The notes under the pieces are model-generated. The model did not search any database. It saw nothing but the letters and a program-made list of their open reading frames with translations, and was not told where the DNA came from. DNA of 64,000 nucleotides from Anabaena sp. UHCC 0204 (lineage in GTDB: Bacteria > Cyanobacteriota > Cyanobacteriia > Cyanobacteriales > Nostocaceae): the NCBI RefSeq assembly GCF_009711975.1, contig NZ_VIKW01000009.1, forward strand, positions 101,566-165,565, read 5' to 3'. Position numbers and translations under genes: made by a program. Numbering within the stretch: the first letter of the stretch is position 1; every line of letters starts with the position of its first letter. Below are positions 37,072 through 45,801 of the stretch, in pieces.

Positions 37072-37130
37072 TATCCTGTAAATCCTTAAATCCTGGATAT
37101 CCTGATTCTGACAATTACATCCTGTCAATC
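37072..37130. repeat. Dispersed TCCTGGATATCCTGATTC repeat, copy 3
   Basis: Uninterrupted copy with CTGACAATTACATCCTGTCA at its end, suggesting the start of another tandem unit. It lies between the Rpn gene and aroF. Confidence 0.75.
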
Positions 37131-37241
37131 ATCACCACAAATCTTTTCGTTACATATTACTCTTTGAGAAGCTGCTCCGCGTCTACAGTTTTTTTCCGTT
37201 CACCTAGTTAATAAAAAATTTACTTAAAAAGGAACTTGTAA

Positions 37242-38282
37242 ATGATTATCGTCATGAAGATTGGTTCTCCACAGGAAGAGATAAACCGGATTACTACAGA
37301 ACTATCTAGCTGGGGATTAACACCAGAAAAAATCATTGGCCAACATAAAGTAGTCATTGCTTTAGTGGGTGAAACAGCGGATTTAGATCCCCCACGCATT
37401 CAAGAATTAAGTCAATGGATTGAGCAAGTATTACGAGTAGAAGTACCCTACAAACGAGCTAGTCGCCAGTTCCGTCATGGAGAAGCTTCTGAGGTGGTAG
37501 TGAATACTCCTGAAGGGGATGTGGTGTTTGGTGAACATCATCCTTTGGTGGTTGTGGCTGGACCTTGTTCGGTGGAAAATGAAGAGATGATTGTGGAGAC
37601 GGCGCTGCGGGTAAAGGCTGCGGGGGCGAAGTTTTTACGGGGTGGTGCGTATAAACCCCGAACGTCACCCTATGCTTTTCAAGGTCATGGTGAAAGTGCT
37701 TTGGAATTGTTAGCTACAGCCCGGAAAGTGAGCGGACTGGGAATTATTACAGAAGTAATGGATACGGAAGACTTGGAGAAAATTGGCGAAGTTGCGGATG
37801 TGATTCAGGTGGGGGCGAGAAATATGCAGAATTTCTCCATGCTGAAAAAAGTTGGAGCGCAACCTAAGCCGGTGCTGTTAAAACGGGGTATGGCTGCAAC
37901 TATTGAAGATTGGTTAATGGCGGCTGAATATATTTTAGCGGCGGGTAATCCCAATGTGATTTTGTGTGAACGGGGAATTAGAACTTTTGACCGTCAATAT
38001 ACCCGGAATACTCTCGATTTATCAGTTGTGCCGGTGTTGCGGAAATTGACGCATTTACCAATGATGATTGATCCTAGTCATGGTGTGGGTTGGTCTGAAT
38101 TTGTCCCTTCAATGGCTATGGCGGCGATCGCGGCGGGTACAGATTCTCTCATGATTGAAGTTCATCCCAACCCAGCTAAAGCCCTATCTGATGGACCCCA
38201 ATCTTTAACTCCAGACCGTTTTGATAAATTAATGTCAGAATTAGCGGTGATTGGTCAAGCCGTTGGTCGTTGGACACTGTGA
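37242..38282 (+). CDS. aroF: 3-deoxy-7-phosphoheptulonate (DAHP) synthase
   Basis: First enzyme of the shikimate pathway: condenses phosphoenolpyruvate and erythrose-4-phosphate. A 346-residue type I-beta enzyme with an N-terminal ferredoxin-like (ACT-like) regulatory domain (about 1-75) and a TIM barrel. Landmarks: VVAGPCSVE, KFLRGGAYKPRTSPYAFQG, QVGARNMQNF, LCERGIRTF and MIDPSHGVG, covering the substrate and metal sites. A GGAAC Shine-Dalgarno-like sequence precedes the ATG by about 8 bases. Feedback control by an aromatic product is expected from the N-terminal domain. Single gene; tyrA lies 3.5 kb away. Confidence 0.96.
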   Translation: MIIVMKIGSPQEEINRITTELSSWGLTPEKIIGQHKVVIALVGETADLDPPRIQELSQWIEQVLRVEVPYKRASRQFRHGEASEVVVNTPEGDVVFGEHHPLVVVAGPCSVENEEMIVETALRVKAAGAKFLRGGAYKPRTSPYAFQGHGESALELLATARKVSGLGIITEVMDTEDLEKIGEVADVIQVGARNMQNFSMLKKVGAQPKPVLLKRGMAATIEDWLMAAEYILAAGNPNVILCERGIRTFDRQYTRNTLDLSVVPVLRKLTHLPMMIDPSHGVGWSEFVPSMAMAAIAAGTDSLMIEVHPNPAKALSDGPQSLTPDRFDKLMSELAVIGQAVGRWTL

Positions 38283-38481
38283 AGTGAGTCGCTTGAGTTG
38301 ATATAAAACTTAATATTTGCAGGACTTTTTCGGGTTGTGCGATCGTTCACCCCAACCTGCATCTTACCTCTAATATATTTTTATTTGAAGATAGTTCTTC
38401 CTTATCAACTTTATGATAACAGATTTTTAATCAACCGTCAACTAATTCCCTCTCCTTAAAACGCAAAAACAAAGAAAAAAT

Positions 38482-38531
38482 TTTCCGTTTGTCAAGGAGT
38501 CTAGCGAGATGTTGACGTAGACAAACGGAAA
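38482..38531 (-). terminator. Rho-independent-type terminator for the lipoprotein gene
   Basis: TTTCCGTTTGTC (38,482-38,493) and GACAAACGGAAA (38,520-38,531) form a perfect 12-bp stem with a 26-base loop. Read on the minus strand, the stem is followed by AAAATTTTTTC. It begins 8 bases after the stop codon of the lipoprotein gene. The loop is longer than usual. Confidence 0.55.
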
Positions 38532-38539
38532 TAATTCAA

Positions 38540-39415
38540 CTATCTTCTTCTACTACCGAAACCAGAGGAACGGCGACTAGAAGAACGGCCACCACTACCA
38601 AAACTACTCCCAGAACTGCGACGAGGAGAGCTAGAGTTACCAGAAGGTTTGAGGGTACTGCTACCAAAACCAGAACCGGAGGCTCTTCCGCTTTTATTGG
38701 TACTTGATGTAGTGCGGATTGAGTTTCCGGAAGAGGAGTTTCTGATGTTTCCTGTAGTGCGGAAAGTAGTGCGATTTCTCACTGCTGCGGGTGGTTCATT
38801 GTAGCGAGAACGGTAATTAGAAACCGCTGAATCATAACTAGAACCATAGCCACCATAACCAGTCATGATACCACCAGGCTGATAAACAGGAGGAACATAA
38901 TATTGAGGTCTAAATAACATACTACCAATAGCTTGGCCAGCTAAAGCTCCTGCAAAAGGGGCCCAAAAGCTACTTTGTTGACGAACAATGACGGTTTCCT
39001 TTTGTCCCGTTTGGGGATTTTCTCTTGTCTCTGTAACGTTATGGACGTACTCAATTTTAAAGTCTTCGGTCATGTATAAAACTGGTTGACTATTTTCTAC
39101 TTTCAAGTAAGTTTTCTTACCTGCTTTGATTTCATCATCAGTCAGTCGTGCCATTTGTAGCTTTTCTGTAGCAAAGCTTGGAGGTGTATTGTTGAGTAAA
39201 AACAGGGTATATTCACCATTGGCATCGTTATATGTGCCTTGTTGTACTTGATACTGTCCATCACTTAACTTAGTGGGGGTAGCAGTTTGGCTAACGTTCT
39301 TAGTTGAAGAAGTAGTTTGGTTTTCTCCTCCACAGGCGACTGTTGTTAAGCACAAACTCAAGGCTAAACAAACAACTGTAAATTTACGTATTATGGTCAT
39401 AATCATTGCGTTCAT
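38540..39415 (-). CDS. Lipoprotein with Ser/Gly/Arg-rich C-terminus
   Basis: A 291-residue protein with a lipoprotein signal peptide: hydrophobic segment VVCLALSLCLTTVACGG, lipobox-like TVAC with the cysteine near residue 28. A small hydrophobic glycine-rich segment (FWAPFAGALAGQAIGSMLF) lies at about 150-168. The last 100 residues are extremely rich in Ser, Gly and Arg (SSFGSGGRSSSRRSSGFGS), expected to be disordered and basic. No known family. Probably anchored in the plasma or outer membrane. The next gene upstream (DUF1517) is 40 bases away on the same strand, so an operon of pentapeptide protein-DUF1517-lipoprotein is likely. Met1, Met4 or Met6 may be the start. Confidence 0.75.
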   Translation of the reverse strand: MNAMIMTIIRKFTVVCLALSLCLTTVACGGENQTTSSTKNVSQTATPTKLSDGQYQVQQGTYNDANGEYTLFLLNNTPPSFATEKLQMARLTDDEIKAGKKTYLKVENSQPVLYMTEDFKIEYVHNVTETRENPQTGQKETVIVRQQSSFWAPFAGALAGQAIGSMLFRPQYYVPPVYQPGGIMTGYGGYGSSYDSAVSNYRSRYNEPPAAVRNRTTFRTTGNIRNSSSGNSIRTTSSTNKSGRASGSGFGSSTLKPSGNSSSPRRSSGSSFGSGGRSSSRRSSGFGSRRR

Positions 39416-39455
39416 GCTTTGTGCGGATACTAACTAATTACAGACTAACGATAAA

Positions 39456-40046
39456 TTACAATGGGATCAATTCTGGGTAATACTCCAATAGTTGATCATT
39501 AGAAAGTTCATCTCCTAATTGGGCGGGTGAGAAATGAACTTGGATGGCGCGGAGTTTATGTTTGTAGTGTAGATTAATTAAGGTTTTTAAAGCTGCTTTC
39601 AAGGCTGGGATATTAGCTAAGTCTGTTTCTAAATCTGGAACTTCCCCTTCAGTAGCGACTGTCATCATGACAACGACATTACGGGTAACAGGAAGTGATA
39701 AGGGCTGGTTGGAGGTGGTAGAACTCAAATTCAGATCAGATCCATATCTTTGGGCTGAGTCGGTGAATAATTCATTGACATAATCTCCAGCTTCACCTTC
39801 ACTCCAAAAGACATCGCCTTCATTAGCAGCCGAGAACCAATATTCATCATATTGCAGGAAAGTTTGGCATAGTTCTACCAATTCTTCTCCTAAAATTTCC
39901 AAATCCCCGTCAGCACTAATTGCTGTTCTGGCGGAGCGATTGAGGACACCTAGTATTGGCGCTACTTCCTCTCCATTTAAATGTAGAAACAGACGACAGA
40001 CAACGTAGCGAGTTTTGCCGATCATCCGATTAAAAGTATCACGCAT
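39456..40046 (-). CDS. DUF1517 family protein
   Basis: A 196-residue soluble form of the DUF1517 family known in cyanobacteria and plastids. Conserved C-terminal part: VVVMMTVATEGEVPDLETDL, then ALKAALKTLINL and a terminal LEYYPELIPL. The family usually has an N-terminal membrane segment; this copy has none and starts MRDTFNRMIGKTRYVVCRLF. Function unknown. It sits between a lipoprotein gene and a pentapeptide gene on the same strand (40 and 71 bases away). Confidence 0.82.
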   Translation of the reverse strand: MRDTFNRMIGKTRYVVCRLFLHLNGEEVAPILGVLNRSARTAISADGDLEILGEELVELCQTFLQYDEYWFSAANEGDVFWSEGEAGDYVNELFTDSAQRYGSDLNLSSTTSNQPLSLPVTRNVVVMMTVATEGEVPDLETDLANIPALKAALKTLINLHYKHKLRAIQVHFSPAQLGDELSNDQLLEYYPELIPL

Positions 40047-40117
40047 TGTTTTCCTCTGGTAATTTTTTAAGTAGATTATTTCAAAATTGCTTCTATCTTT
40101 GGTTATCGGAAAATTGA

Positions 40118-41668
40118 CTATTGACCAATATAGTAAAATCCTTTGATAAAATCGACAATCATGTTTAAATCGGGAAGGGGATACGATTCATTGGATATAT
40201 CATTCTTGCTGTGCAGATTACTCATAAGTCGCTTGTTACTATTACTATTGTCATAAATTGTCAGATTGTTAGCGGTAGAATTTGTTAAAATTGTCTGGGT
40301 TGGGGCTTTAAAAAAATTTAATTTTTGGGCTACTTCTAAATTTTTTTTAGTCTGTTCAATTATTTTGGCTTTTCGCATGGCTTCGGCGAGAAGGATGATT
40401 AATTGTCTAACGATTTTGATAGACTTCAGATCCTGTTGACGAATAACTTCAGCACGGATCATATCTGCCATAGCATAAATATTTTTTTTGGTGATTGTAG
40501 CATCCTGAAAGGGGAGAATTGCCATAAAGGCGATAGGAAGTAAAGCTAGGTCATTTTCTATGCGGAAGGTTAAAATAGTCCTACGGTTGCTGATTTCTAG
40601 ACTAGGGGGTTGTATTAGTGCTGGATATTCTTGAGCAATTTGATAATAAGTACCGGCGAGAACAAAATTAGCCTCGTGGTCTAGGGGTGACTCAACAATA
40701 ATCCGCAGAGTTGGGGGAGTGGCATTAAAGAATTCTTTGGCTTCATCTGGGGTAAAATTTTGGATGATGGAGCGATCGCCCATAGAGGAAAGATCCACCC
40801 ATTCGCAAACAATACTCTCTGTTTTCAACCCAAATCGGGGTGTACCATACAGTTTAGCGCCAGTGAGTGTAGCTCCAGATAAATCTGCCCCAGTCCATTC
40901 TACTTTAATTAATTTTGCTTGGGTTAAATTAGCGTGAACAAAACTAGTATTAGTTAAATTGGCATTTGTCAAATCTGCCCCTGTTAAGTTAGCACCACTT
41001 AATTTAGCTCCACTCAAATCCACCGAACGAAGATTAGCGCCTCGTAAATCTACCCAACGAAGATTAGCGCCTCGTAAATCTGCACCAGTGAGGTTAACTA
41101 AACACAAGTTAGCCTGTCTGAGTTCAGTATTGCGTAAATTAGCCCCACTGAGGTCACAAGCGCCCAATTCTGTACCATGGAGATTGGCCATTTCCAAGTT
41201 AGCTTCTCGGAGGAAACAGCCTCGCAGGTTGGCTTCACTGAGGTTAGCGCGACGGAGATTAACTTGTCGAAGTGTGGCTTCCCGCAAATCAGCACCACTG
41301 AGGTTTGCATCTGAGAGATTAGCGCGAGTTAAATCAGCGCGAACTAACTCACCCCGAACTAAGGAAGCTTCACAAAGTTGAGCGCGGCTCAAATCTGCCC
41401 GCATCAAATTGGCAACATTGAGACTAGCGCGGTTCAGAATAGCGTCTGAGAGATTTGCACCACTGAGGCGAGCCACATTTAGTTGAGCATCACTTAAATT
41501 AGCTTTGCTGAAATTTGTACCACTTAAATTAGCTACACTCAAATTAGCGTGACTAAGATTAATACCACTAAGATTAATGCTACTGAAATTTGATTCTGCT
41601 AAATTAAGACCACTGAAGTCTAAGACTCCCTGTGCATATTTTGCGATTAATTCTGCTTCTACAGTCAT
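40118..41668 (-). CDS. Pentapeptide-repeat protein with C-terminal helical domain
   Basis: A 516-residue protein. Residues about 17-270 are some fifty pentapeptide repeats of A(D/N)LSx type (for example LSGANLSDAILNRASLNVAN), expected to form a right-handed quadrilateral beta-helix. The last about 240 residues are different: a mixed domain and long helices (AMRKAKIIEQTKKNLEVAQK) and a hydrophobic end. Pentapeptide proteins are very common in cyanobacteria and mostly of unknown role. Reverse-strand reading frames over this gene are shadows caused by the repeats. First gene of the probable three-gene operon. Confidence 0.9.
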   Translation of the reverse strand: MTVEAELIAKYAQGVLDFSGLNLAESNFSSINLSGINLSHANLSVANLSGTNFSKANLSDAQLNVARLSGANLSDAILNRASLNVANLMRADLSRAQLCEASLVRGELVRADLTRANLSDANLSGADLREATLRQVNLRRANLSEANLRGCFLREANLEMANLHGTELGACDLSGANLRNTELRQANLCLVNLTGADLRGANLRWVDLRGANLRSVDLSGAKLSGANLTGADLTNANLTNTSFVHANLTQAKLIKVEWTGADLSGATLTGAKLYGTPRFGLKTESIVCEWVDLSSMGDRSIIQNFTPDEAKEFFNATPPTLRIIVESPLDHEANFVLAGTYYQIAQEYPALIQPPSLEISNRRTILTFRIENDLALLPIAFMAILPFQDATITKKNIYAMADMIRAEVIRQQDLKSIKIVRQLIILLAEAMRKAKIIEQTKKNLEVAQKLNFFKAPTQTILTNSTANNLTIYDNSNSNKRLMSNLHSKNDISNESYPLPDLNMIVDFIKGFYYIGQ

Positions 41669-41753
41669 GAATCTACCTTTTTATTGCCAACTTTGAGCGT
41701 TGGAGTTGGTAAAGTATCGAGAGAACAAGTACAAATTAATTTTCAAGATAACG

Positions 41754-42593
41754 ATGAAAATTGGTATTTTAGGACTGGGACTCATCGGTGGTTGTTTAGG
41801 TTTTGATTTACGTTCGCAAGGACACTATGTTTTAGGTGTAAGTCGTCGTCAATCAACCTGTGAAAAAGCAATTCACCTCGGTAGTGTTGATCAAGCGTCG
41901 TTAGATTTAAGCTTGTTAGTATCAGCCGAAGTTGTATTTATTTGCACCCCTATAGGGCTAATAGTGCCTCAAATCAAAGAGTTAATAACTCATTTGCCTA
42001 AGACTACTATTATTACTGATGTTGGTTCAGTAAAAAAACCTATAGTTGAGGCTATTTCCCCTTTATGGGAGAATTTTATCGGTGGTCATCCGATGGCCGG
42101 AAAAACAGATGTAGGAATAGAAGCAGCACAACCGCATTTATTTGTCAATCGGCCTTATGTATTAACACCAATAGAGACAACACCTAGTGATGGTGTAATA
42201 ATTGTAGAAGAAATTGTGCGATCGCTCGGTTCGATTATCTATCATTGTCAACCAGAACAACATGACCGCGCCGTTGCTTGGATTTCTCATCTACCAGTAA
42301 TGGTCAGCGCCTCCTTGATAGCAGCTTGTTTAAGTGAAACAGATCCAGAAATCACCAAATTAGCCCAGAATTTTGCTAGTTCAGGGTTTCAGGATACTAG
42401 TAGGGTAGGGGGAGGAAATCCAGAATTAGGAGTGATGATGGCGCAATATAATCGCCCAGCACTACTGCATTCATTACAGCAATATCGCCACAGCCTCGAC
42501 GAATTTATTCATATAATTGAACAAGAAAAATGGGAAATGTTAGAAGAAAAGTTTAAATTCAATCAACAGTCGCGGCCTCATTTTGTAGAATAG
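41754..42593 (+). CDS. tyrA: Arogenate/prephenate dehydrogenase
   Basis: Makes tyrosine from arogenate (or 4-hydroxyphenylpyruvate from prephenate). A 279-residue NAD(P)-dependent enzyme with the Rossmann motif GLGLIGG at residues 6-12, TDVGSVKKPI, the catalytic HPMAGK segment (GGHPMAGKTDVG) and SHLPVMVSASLI. The start at 41,754 (MKIGILGLGLIGG) gives the same length as the known cyanobacterial TyrA; the frame extends 18 codons upstream without family resemblance. Cyanobacterial members usually prefer arogenate and NADP. Divergent from the pentapeptide gene. Confidence 0.95.
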   Translation: MKIGILGLGLIGGCLGFDLRSQGHYVLGVSRRQSTCEKAIHLGSVDQASLDLSLLVSAEVVFICTPIGLIVPQIKELITHLPKTTIITDVGSVKKPIVEAISPLWENFIGGHPMAGKTDVGIEAAQPHLFVNRPYVLTPIETTPSDGVIIVEEIVRSLGSIIYHCQPEQHDRAVAWISHLPVMVSASLIAACLSETDPEITKLAQNFASSGFQDTSRVGGGNPELGVMMAQYNRPALLHSLQQYRHSLDEFIHIIEQEKWEMLEEKFKFNQQSRPHFVE

Positions 42594-42882
42594 ATTACCA
42601 GTGCGTTATTAATAATGTAACGCACCTGCTCATTTGGATACAAAAATCTAACATAGTAATTCTTAAATTTGTATGATGTAATATCAGCTATATCAAAAAT
42701 TCACACTGATATGCGTAAATTTTCACAATTAGTTATCAGGCTGATGATTTTACAAGTATTATTAATCACATCTTCATCCATGTGGTCTGTGGATTGGCGG
42801 CTTGTTCTTGTGGTATAGCTTTAGTTACAGGACTTACGCAATAGTCATGGAATATCGAACCGCAGAGGGCGCAGAGGACACA
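42594..42882. other. Spacer with a gene remnant and one AGGACTTACGCA end
   Basis: 42,711-42,818 reads as a 35-codon frame MRKFSQLVIRLMILQVLLIT. In another frame the neighbouring bases give HVVCGLAACSCGIALVT, a membrane-helix-like string. This looks like a broken membrane-protein gene. It is cut at about 42,832 by AGGACTTACGCAA, the same terminal motif as the elements at 28,310 and 59,552, followed by CGCAGAGG-type repeats up to 42,882. Confidence 0.45.
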
Positions 42883-43010
42883 GAGAAATAGGCGTTGCTG
42901 AATCAGAGTATGAAATTTAAAAATTAGATTTCTTTAACTCTTAATTCTTTGCGCCTTTGCGCCTTTGCGTGAGGCTAATTCATACATTCAATCAGCAACG
43001 CCGAGAAATA
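42883..43010. mobile_element. 112-bp MITE with 24-bp inverted ends and an 8-bp target duplication
   Basis: The element covers 42,891-43,002. Its ends are imperfect inverted repeats (20 of 24 bases), starting GGCGTTGCTGA at both ends. GAGAAATA stands directly before (42,883-42,890) and directly after (43,003-43,010), an 8-bp target-site duplication. It has no coding capacity. The insertion split a dispersed CGCAGAGG...GAGAAATAAGAG repeat. The mobilising transposase is not in the window. Confidence 0.82.
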
Positions 43011-43092
43011 AGAGTTGCGTTTATCCGCGTTCATCATCTTCTATCTGCGATTAATTCTTTCTTGCTGCACCTCAACAAGTAATCAAACAGAA

Positions 43093-44703
43093 TTAATGAC
43101 ATAAAGCACTATGAGGTAATACTCGAAAAACTTCTTCTATAGTTGTGACTCCAGTGGTCACTTTTTGGGCAGCAGCCATACTAAAAGAAGTAAAATCAAT
43201 TGTTTTCAAATAGCGATTTAGTTCCGTCATTGTTCCTTGATAAATCAATTCTCGCACCCTATCATCAACATCTAATAATTCGACAATTGCTTCTCTTCCC
43301 AAATAACCAGAATTAAAACATTTAATACAACCTTTACCTTTTAACCAATATTGAGTTGTTTCTGGTGTGGCTTTTAATCCTAATTTCCGTAAATCATCTG
43401 ATGTCGGGGTGTAAGGTTCAGCACAGTGAGGACAAACTCGCCGCACCAACCGCTGGGCAACAATCCCTAAGAGGGCATCACTGATTAAACCTGGATCTGG
43501 TCCAACATCTTTTAAGCGGGGAATTGTGCCAACAGCATCATTAGTGTGCAAAGTAGTAAATACCAAATGTCCAGTTAAAGCCGCTCTGACGGCGGTTTCT
43601 GCGGTTTCGTTGTCTCTAATTTCTCCCACCATAATCACATCAGGATCTTGGCGGAGAATAGCCCTTAAACCCGCCGCAAAGGTCATTCCAGCGGCTTCGT
43701 TTACCTGAGTTTGAGTGATCCCAGATAAAACATATTCTACTGGATCTTCTACTGTCACTACATTTACTGATTCTTTGGCAACTGATTGCAAACTAGTATA
43801 CAGCGTACTTGTTTTGCCTGAGCCTGTCGGACCAGTGAGAATAATCATCCCTTGGGGTTGACTTAACCATCTTTTGTATATCTCCAATGCCGAATCAGAA
43901 AAACCAAGTCCACCCATATTGCTAAACGGATTTCGTTGGGGAAGTAAGCGAATTACGACTTTTTCACCACCAATACAGGGGAGGGTACTAACGCGCATAT
44001 CTAATCCCACATCTGATGATTCTCCCAAAGCATATTTTTGGCCTATGCGTCCATCTTGAGGACGACGGCTTTCACCGATATCTAAATCGGACATAACTTT
44101 AGTAGCAACTACTACTCTGCGGCTGATTTCTAGAGGAAATGTAGTAATGTGTCGCAAGACACCATCTATTCGATAACGGACTCTTAAACCTTCTGGCATT
44201 GGTTCTAAATGGATATCACTAGCACGATTGCGTAATGCACCACTAAATAGAGTTTTTACCCGTTGAATTTGATCCGATGCTTTGGAAAGATAAAGTTCTG
44301 TCAGTTCGGCAATATTTTCTGATTCAAGTTCCTTAGTAAGAGGATTAATTAAAGAATCCCCACTGATTTTATTGAGGTCAAGATTTTGAGTATGATACCA
44401 ACCACTATAGCTTTTTTCGGTAATAGAAAGAATTTTAATATCTGTAAAAGTGCGATCGCTCAATTTTTGAATTATATCTGCTTCAATGATAATTGGACTA
44501 CCTAAATAATAGCAATTACGCCATAGTAACAAAGGCACAACAGGAGGTAATTGTTGAGCATGAGAAAATAACCGAAAAAATCGCCCACTGACTTCAGGAT
44601 CTAATAATTCTAAATTCACCGTACCTCGCTCATCTATTAACAGATTGAGCGCCTGTTGACAATCAATTTCTCCCTTTTTTAGCTGTTGCCAAGGATATTC
44701 CAT
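43093..44703 (-). CDS. GspE/PilB-family secretion or pilus ATPase, short form
   Basis: A 536-residue hexameric motor ATPase. Walker A GPTGSGKTST at residues 291-300, the Asp and His boxes (VEDPVEYVLSG, TTLHTNDAVGT), Walker B DPDVIMVGEIRD, and a zinc-binding CPHC...CIKC region near the C-terminus. Typical PilB of type IV pili is about 670 residues with a longer N-terminal domain; here only about 150 residues precede the ATPase region, so this may be a paralogue of PilB rather than the main pilus motor. No pilT, pilC or other pilus gene is next to it. Confidence 0.87.
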   Translation of the reverse strand: MEYPWQQLKKGEIDCQQALNLLIDERGTVNLELLDPEVSGRFFRLFSHAQQLPPVVPLLLWRNCYYLGSPIIIEADIIQKLSDRTFTDIKILSITEKSYSGWYHTQNLDLNKISGDSLINPLTKELESENIAELTELYLSKASDQIQRVKTLFSGALRNRASDIHLEPMPEGLRVRYRIDGVLRHITTFPLEISRRVVVATKVMSDLDIGESRRPQDGRIGQKYALGESSDVGLDMRVSTLPCIGGEKVVIRLLPQRNPFSNMGGLGFSDSALEIYKRWLSQPQGMIILTGPTGSGKTSTLYTSLQSVAKESVNVVTVEDPVEYVLSGITQTQVNEAAGMTFAAGLRAILRQDPDVIMVGEIRDNETAETAVRAALTGHLVFTTLHTNDAVGTIPRLKDVGPDPGLISDALLGIVAQRLVRRVCPHCAEPYTPTSDDLRKLGLKATPETTQYWLKGKGCIKCFNSGYLGREAIVELLDVDDRVRELIYQGTMTELNRYLKTIDFTSFSMAAAQKVTTGVTTIEEVFRVLPHSALCH

Positions 44704-44881
44704 ATTTTTAACTCAACAACTTTACTTATAAGCTTACACTATCATTTTATTACAAAAATCCTCCATAAAAAACCTGATTATTACGTAGATTTAAAATAAT
44801 TTCTCCTCGTCTAGGAAAAACACACCTTGATCATTTATTATGTGGAGGTAATGAATAAATACAAGATAATTTTCATTAATA

Positions 44882-45359
44882 ATGCGACGGGATTCTATCT
44901 TTTATAAATTGTTCAAGCAATTTCCCAGTTTATTGTTTTAATTAGTAGATGAACCACCAGCAGAAGCCGACAGTTATCAATTTGAATCGGTGGAAGTAAA
45001 AGAAACAGCTTTCCGAATTGATGGGGTGTTTCTACCTCCAGCTAATGCGGTTTCTCAAGTGGTGTTTTTTGCAGAAGTGCAATTTCAGAAAGATGAAAAT
45101 TTATCGCAAGGAGATTATAACCATGTTGGGATTAGATTTAGAAGAACCGAGGGCTATACTGGAAGCGAAAGAAGAAGGTAAAGAAGAGGGAGAAAAAGCG
45201 ATCGCATTACGTTTGTTAAAACGGCGGTTGGGTAATATTCCTGATGAGTTGTTGTCGCAGGTTCAGGGGTTATCGTTGGTACAGATTGAAGATTTATGTG
45301 ATGTCCTGTTAGATTTTGCCACTGTGTCAGATTTGGAAAGTTGGTTACAGCAGCAATAA
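44882..45359 (+). pseudogene. Decayed Rpn-family nuclease gene
   Basis: From the ATG at 44,882 one reads RRDSIFYKLFKQFPSLLF, an in-frame TAA (44,939), then LVDEPPAEADSYQFESVEVK and AFRIDGVFLPPAN...FFAEVQFQKDENL, clearly the nuclease core of the gene type at 26,026. The frame then loses most of the middle and shifts; from about 45,124 another frame gives MLGLDLEEPRAILEAKEEGK and a DUF4351-like tail ending ESWLQQQ. One stop codon plus one internal deletion with frameshift make it non-functional. Confidence 0.85.
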
Positions 45360-45801
45360 TTTTATTAACTCAAGTTGCTAGTTATCTAGTTGAGGCTGGT
45401 ACTTCGACTACGCTCAGTAACCAATGGATAATTGGTAATAGGTAATTGATGATAAAATTCATTTTTTCATCCTGTTCATCCTTTAATCCTGGATATTATC
45501 TCGACTTCGCTCGATAACCACCTGATTCTGACAATGTCTTTAACTAGCAACTTTCATTATTAATTTACAACTTTAGCTATTAGCTAAATGCTCCAATGCA
45601 AATGTAAAAGCCTCTGTACCCTATTCTCTATTTTTTGGTAGATAAAGTTAAACTCAACCAAAAAAATTAAGTCAATAAAATGTTCCTGGCTGGGATTTTT
45701 CAAAAATATCAATAATCTGAGTCACATCTGCGGAATGTGGGTTACAGACTTAGAAACTTGGTTGAAATTGTCTAACTAACTTTCTATAACCTCCAGAAAA
45801 T
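45360..45801. other. 442-bp spacer with repeats
   Basis: No gene. It contains a CTTCGACTACGCTCAGTAACC motif-type palindrome near 45,402, TAATTGGTAA heptamer-like runs near 45,430, and a copy of the TCCTGGATAT repeat at 45,469-45,535. The remaining AT-rich part is featureless. Confidence 0.6.
45469..45535. repeat. Dispersed TCCTGGATATCCTGATTC repeat, copy 4 (interrupted)
   Basis: Here GGATAT and CCTGATTC are separated by about 24 bases, TATCTCGACTTCGCTCGATA plus ACCA, an imperfect palindrome. The insertion point differs from that in copy 1 (35,262). Confidence 0.72.

Noticed and set aside
35262..37130. Direct repeats around the Rpn gene as att sites of an integrative element
   Set aside because: The same repeat occurs elsewhere (45,469), there is no integrase or tRNA, and the copies are ordinary dispersed repeats.
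38283..38400. Possible terminator after aroF with GCAGG/CCTGC arms
   Set aside because: The stem is only five perfect pairs over a long loop and no T-run follows; too weak to report as a feature.
40719..41381. Plus-strand frames rich in Leu/Ala/Arg/Ser across the pentapeptide gene
   Set aside because: Antisense shadows of the pentapeptide repeat; the minus-strand frame is the real gene.
42711..42818. 35-codon frame with a hydrophobic start
   Set aside because: Looks like the beginning of a gene, but ends abruptly and continues as membrane-like sequence in another frame; treated as a remnant.
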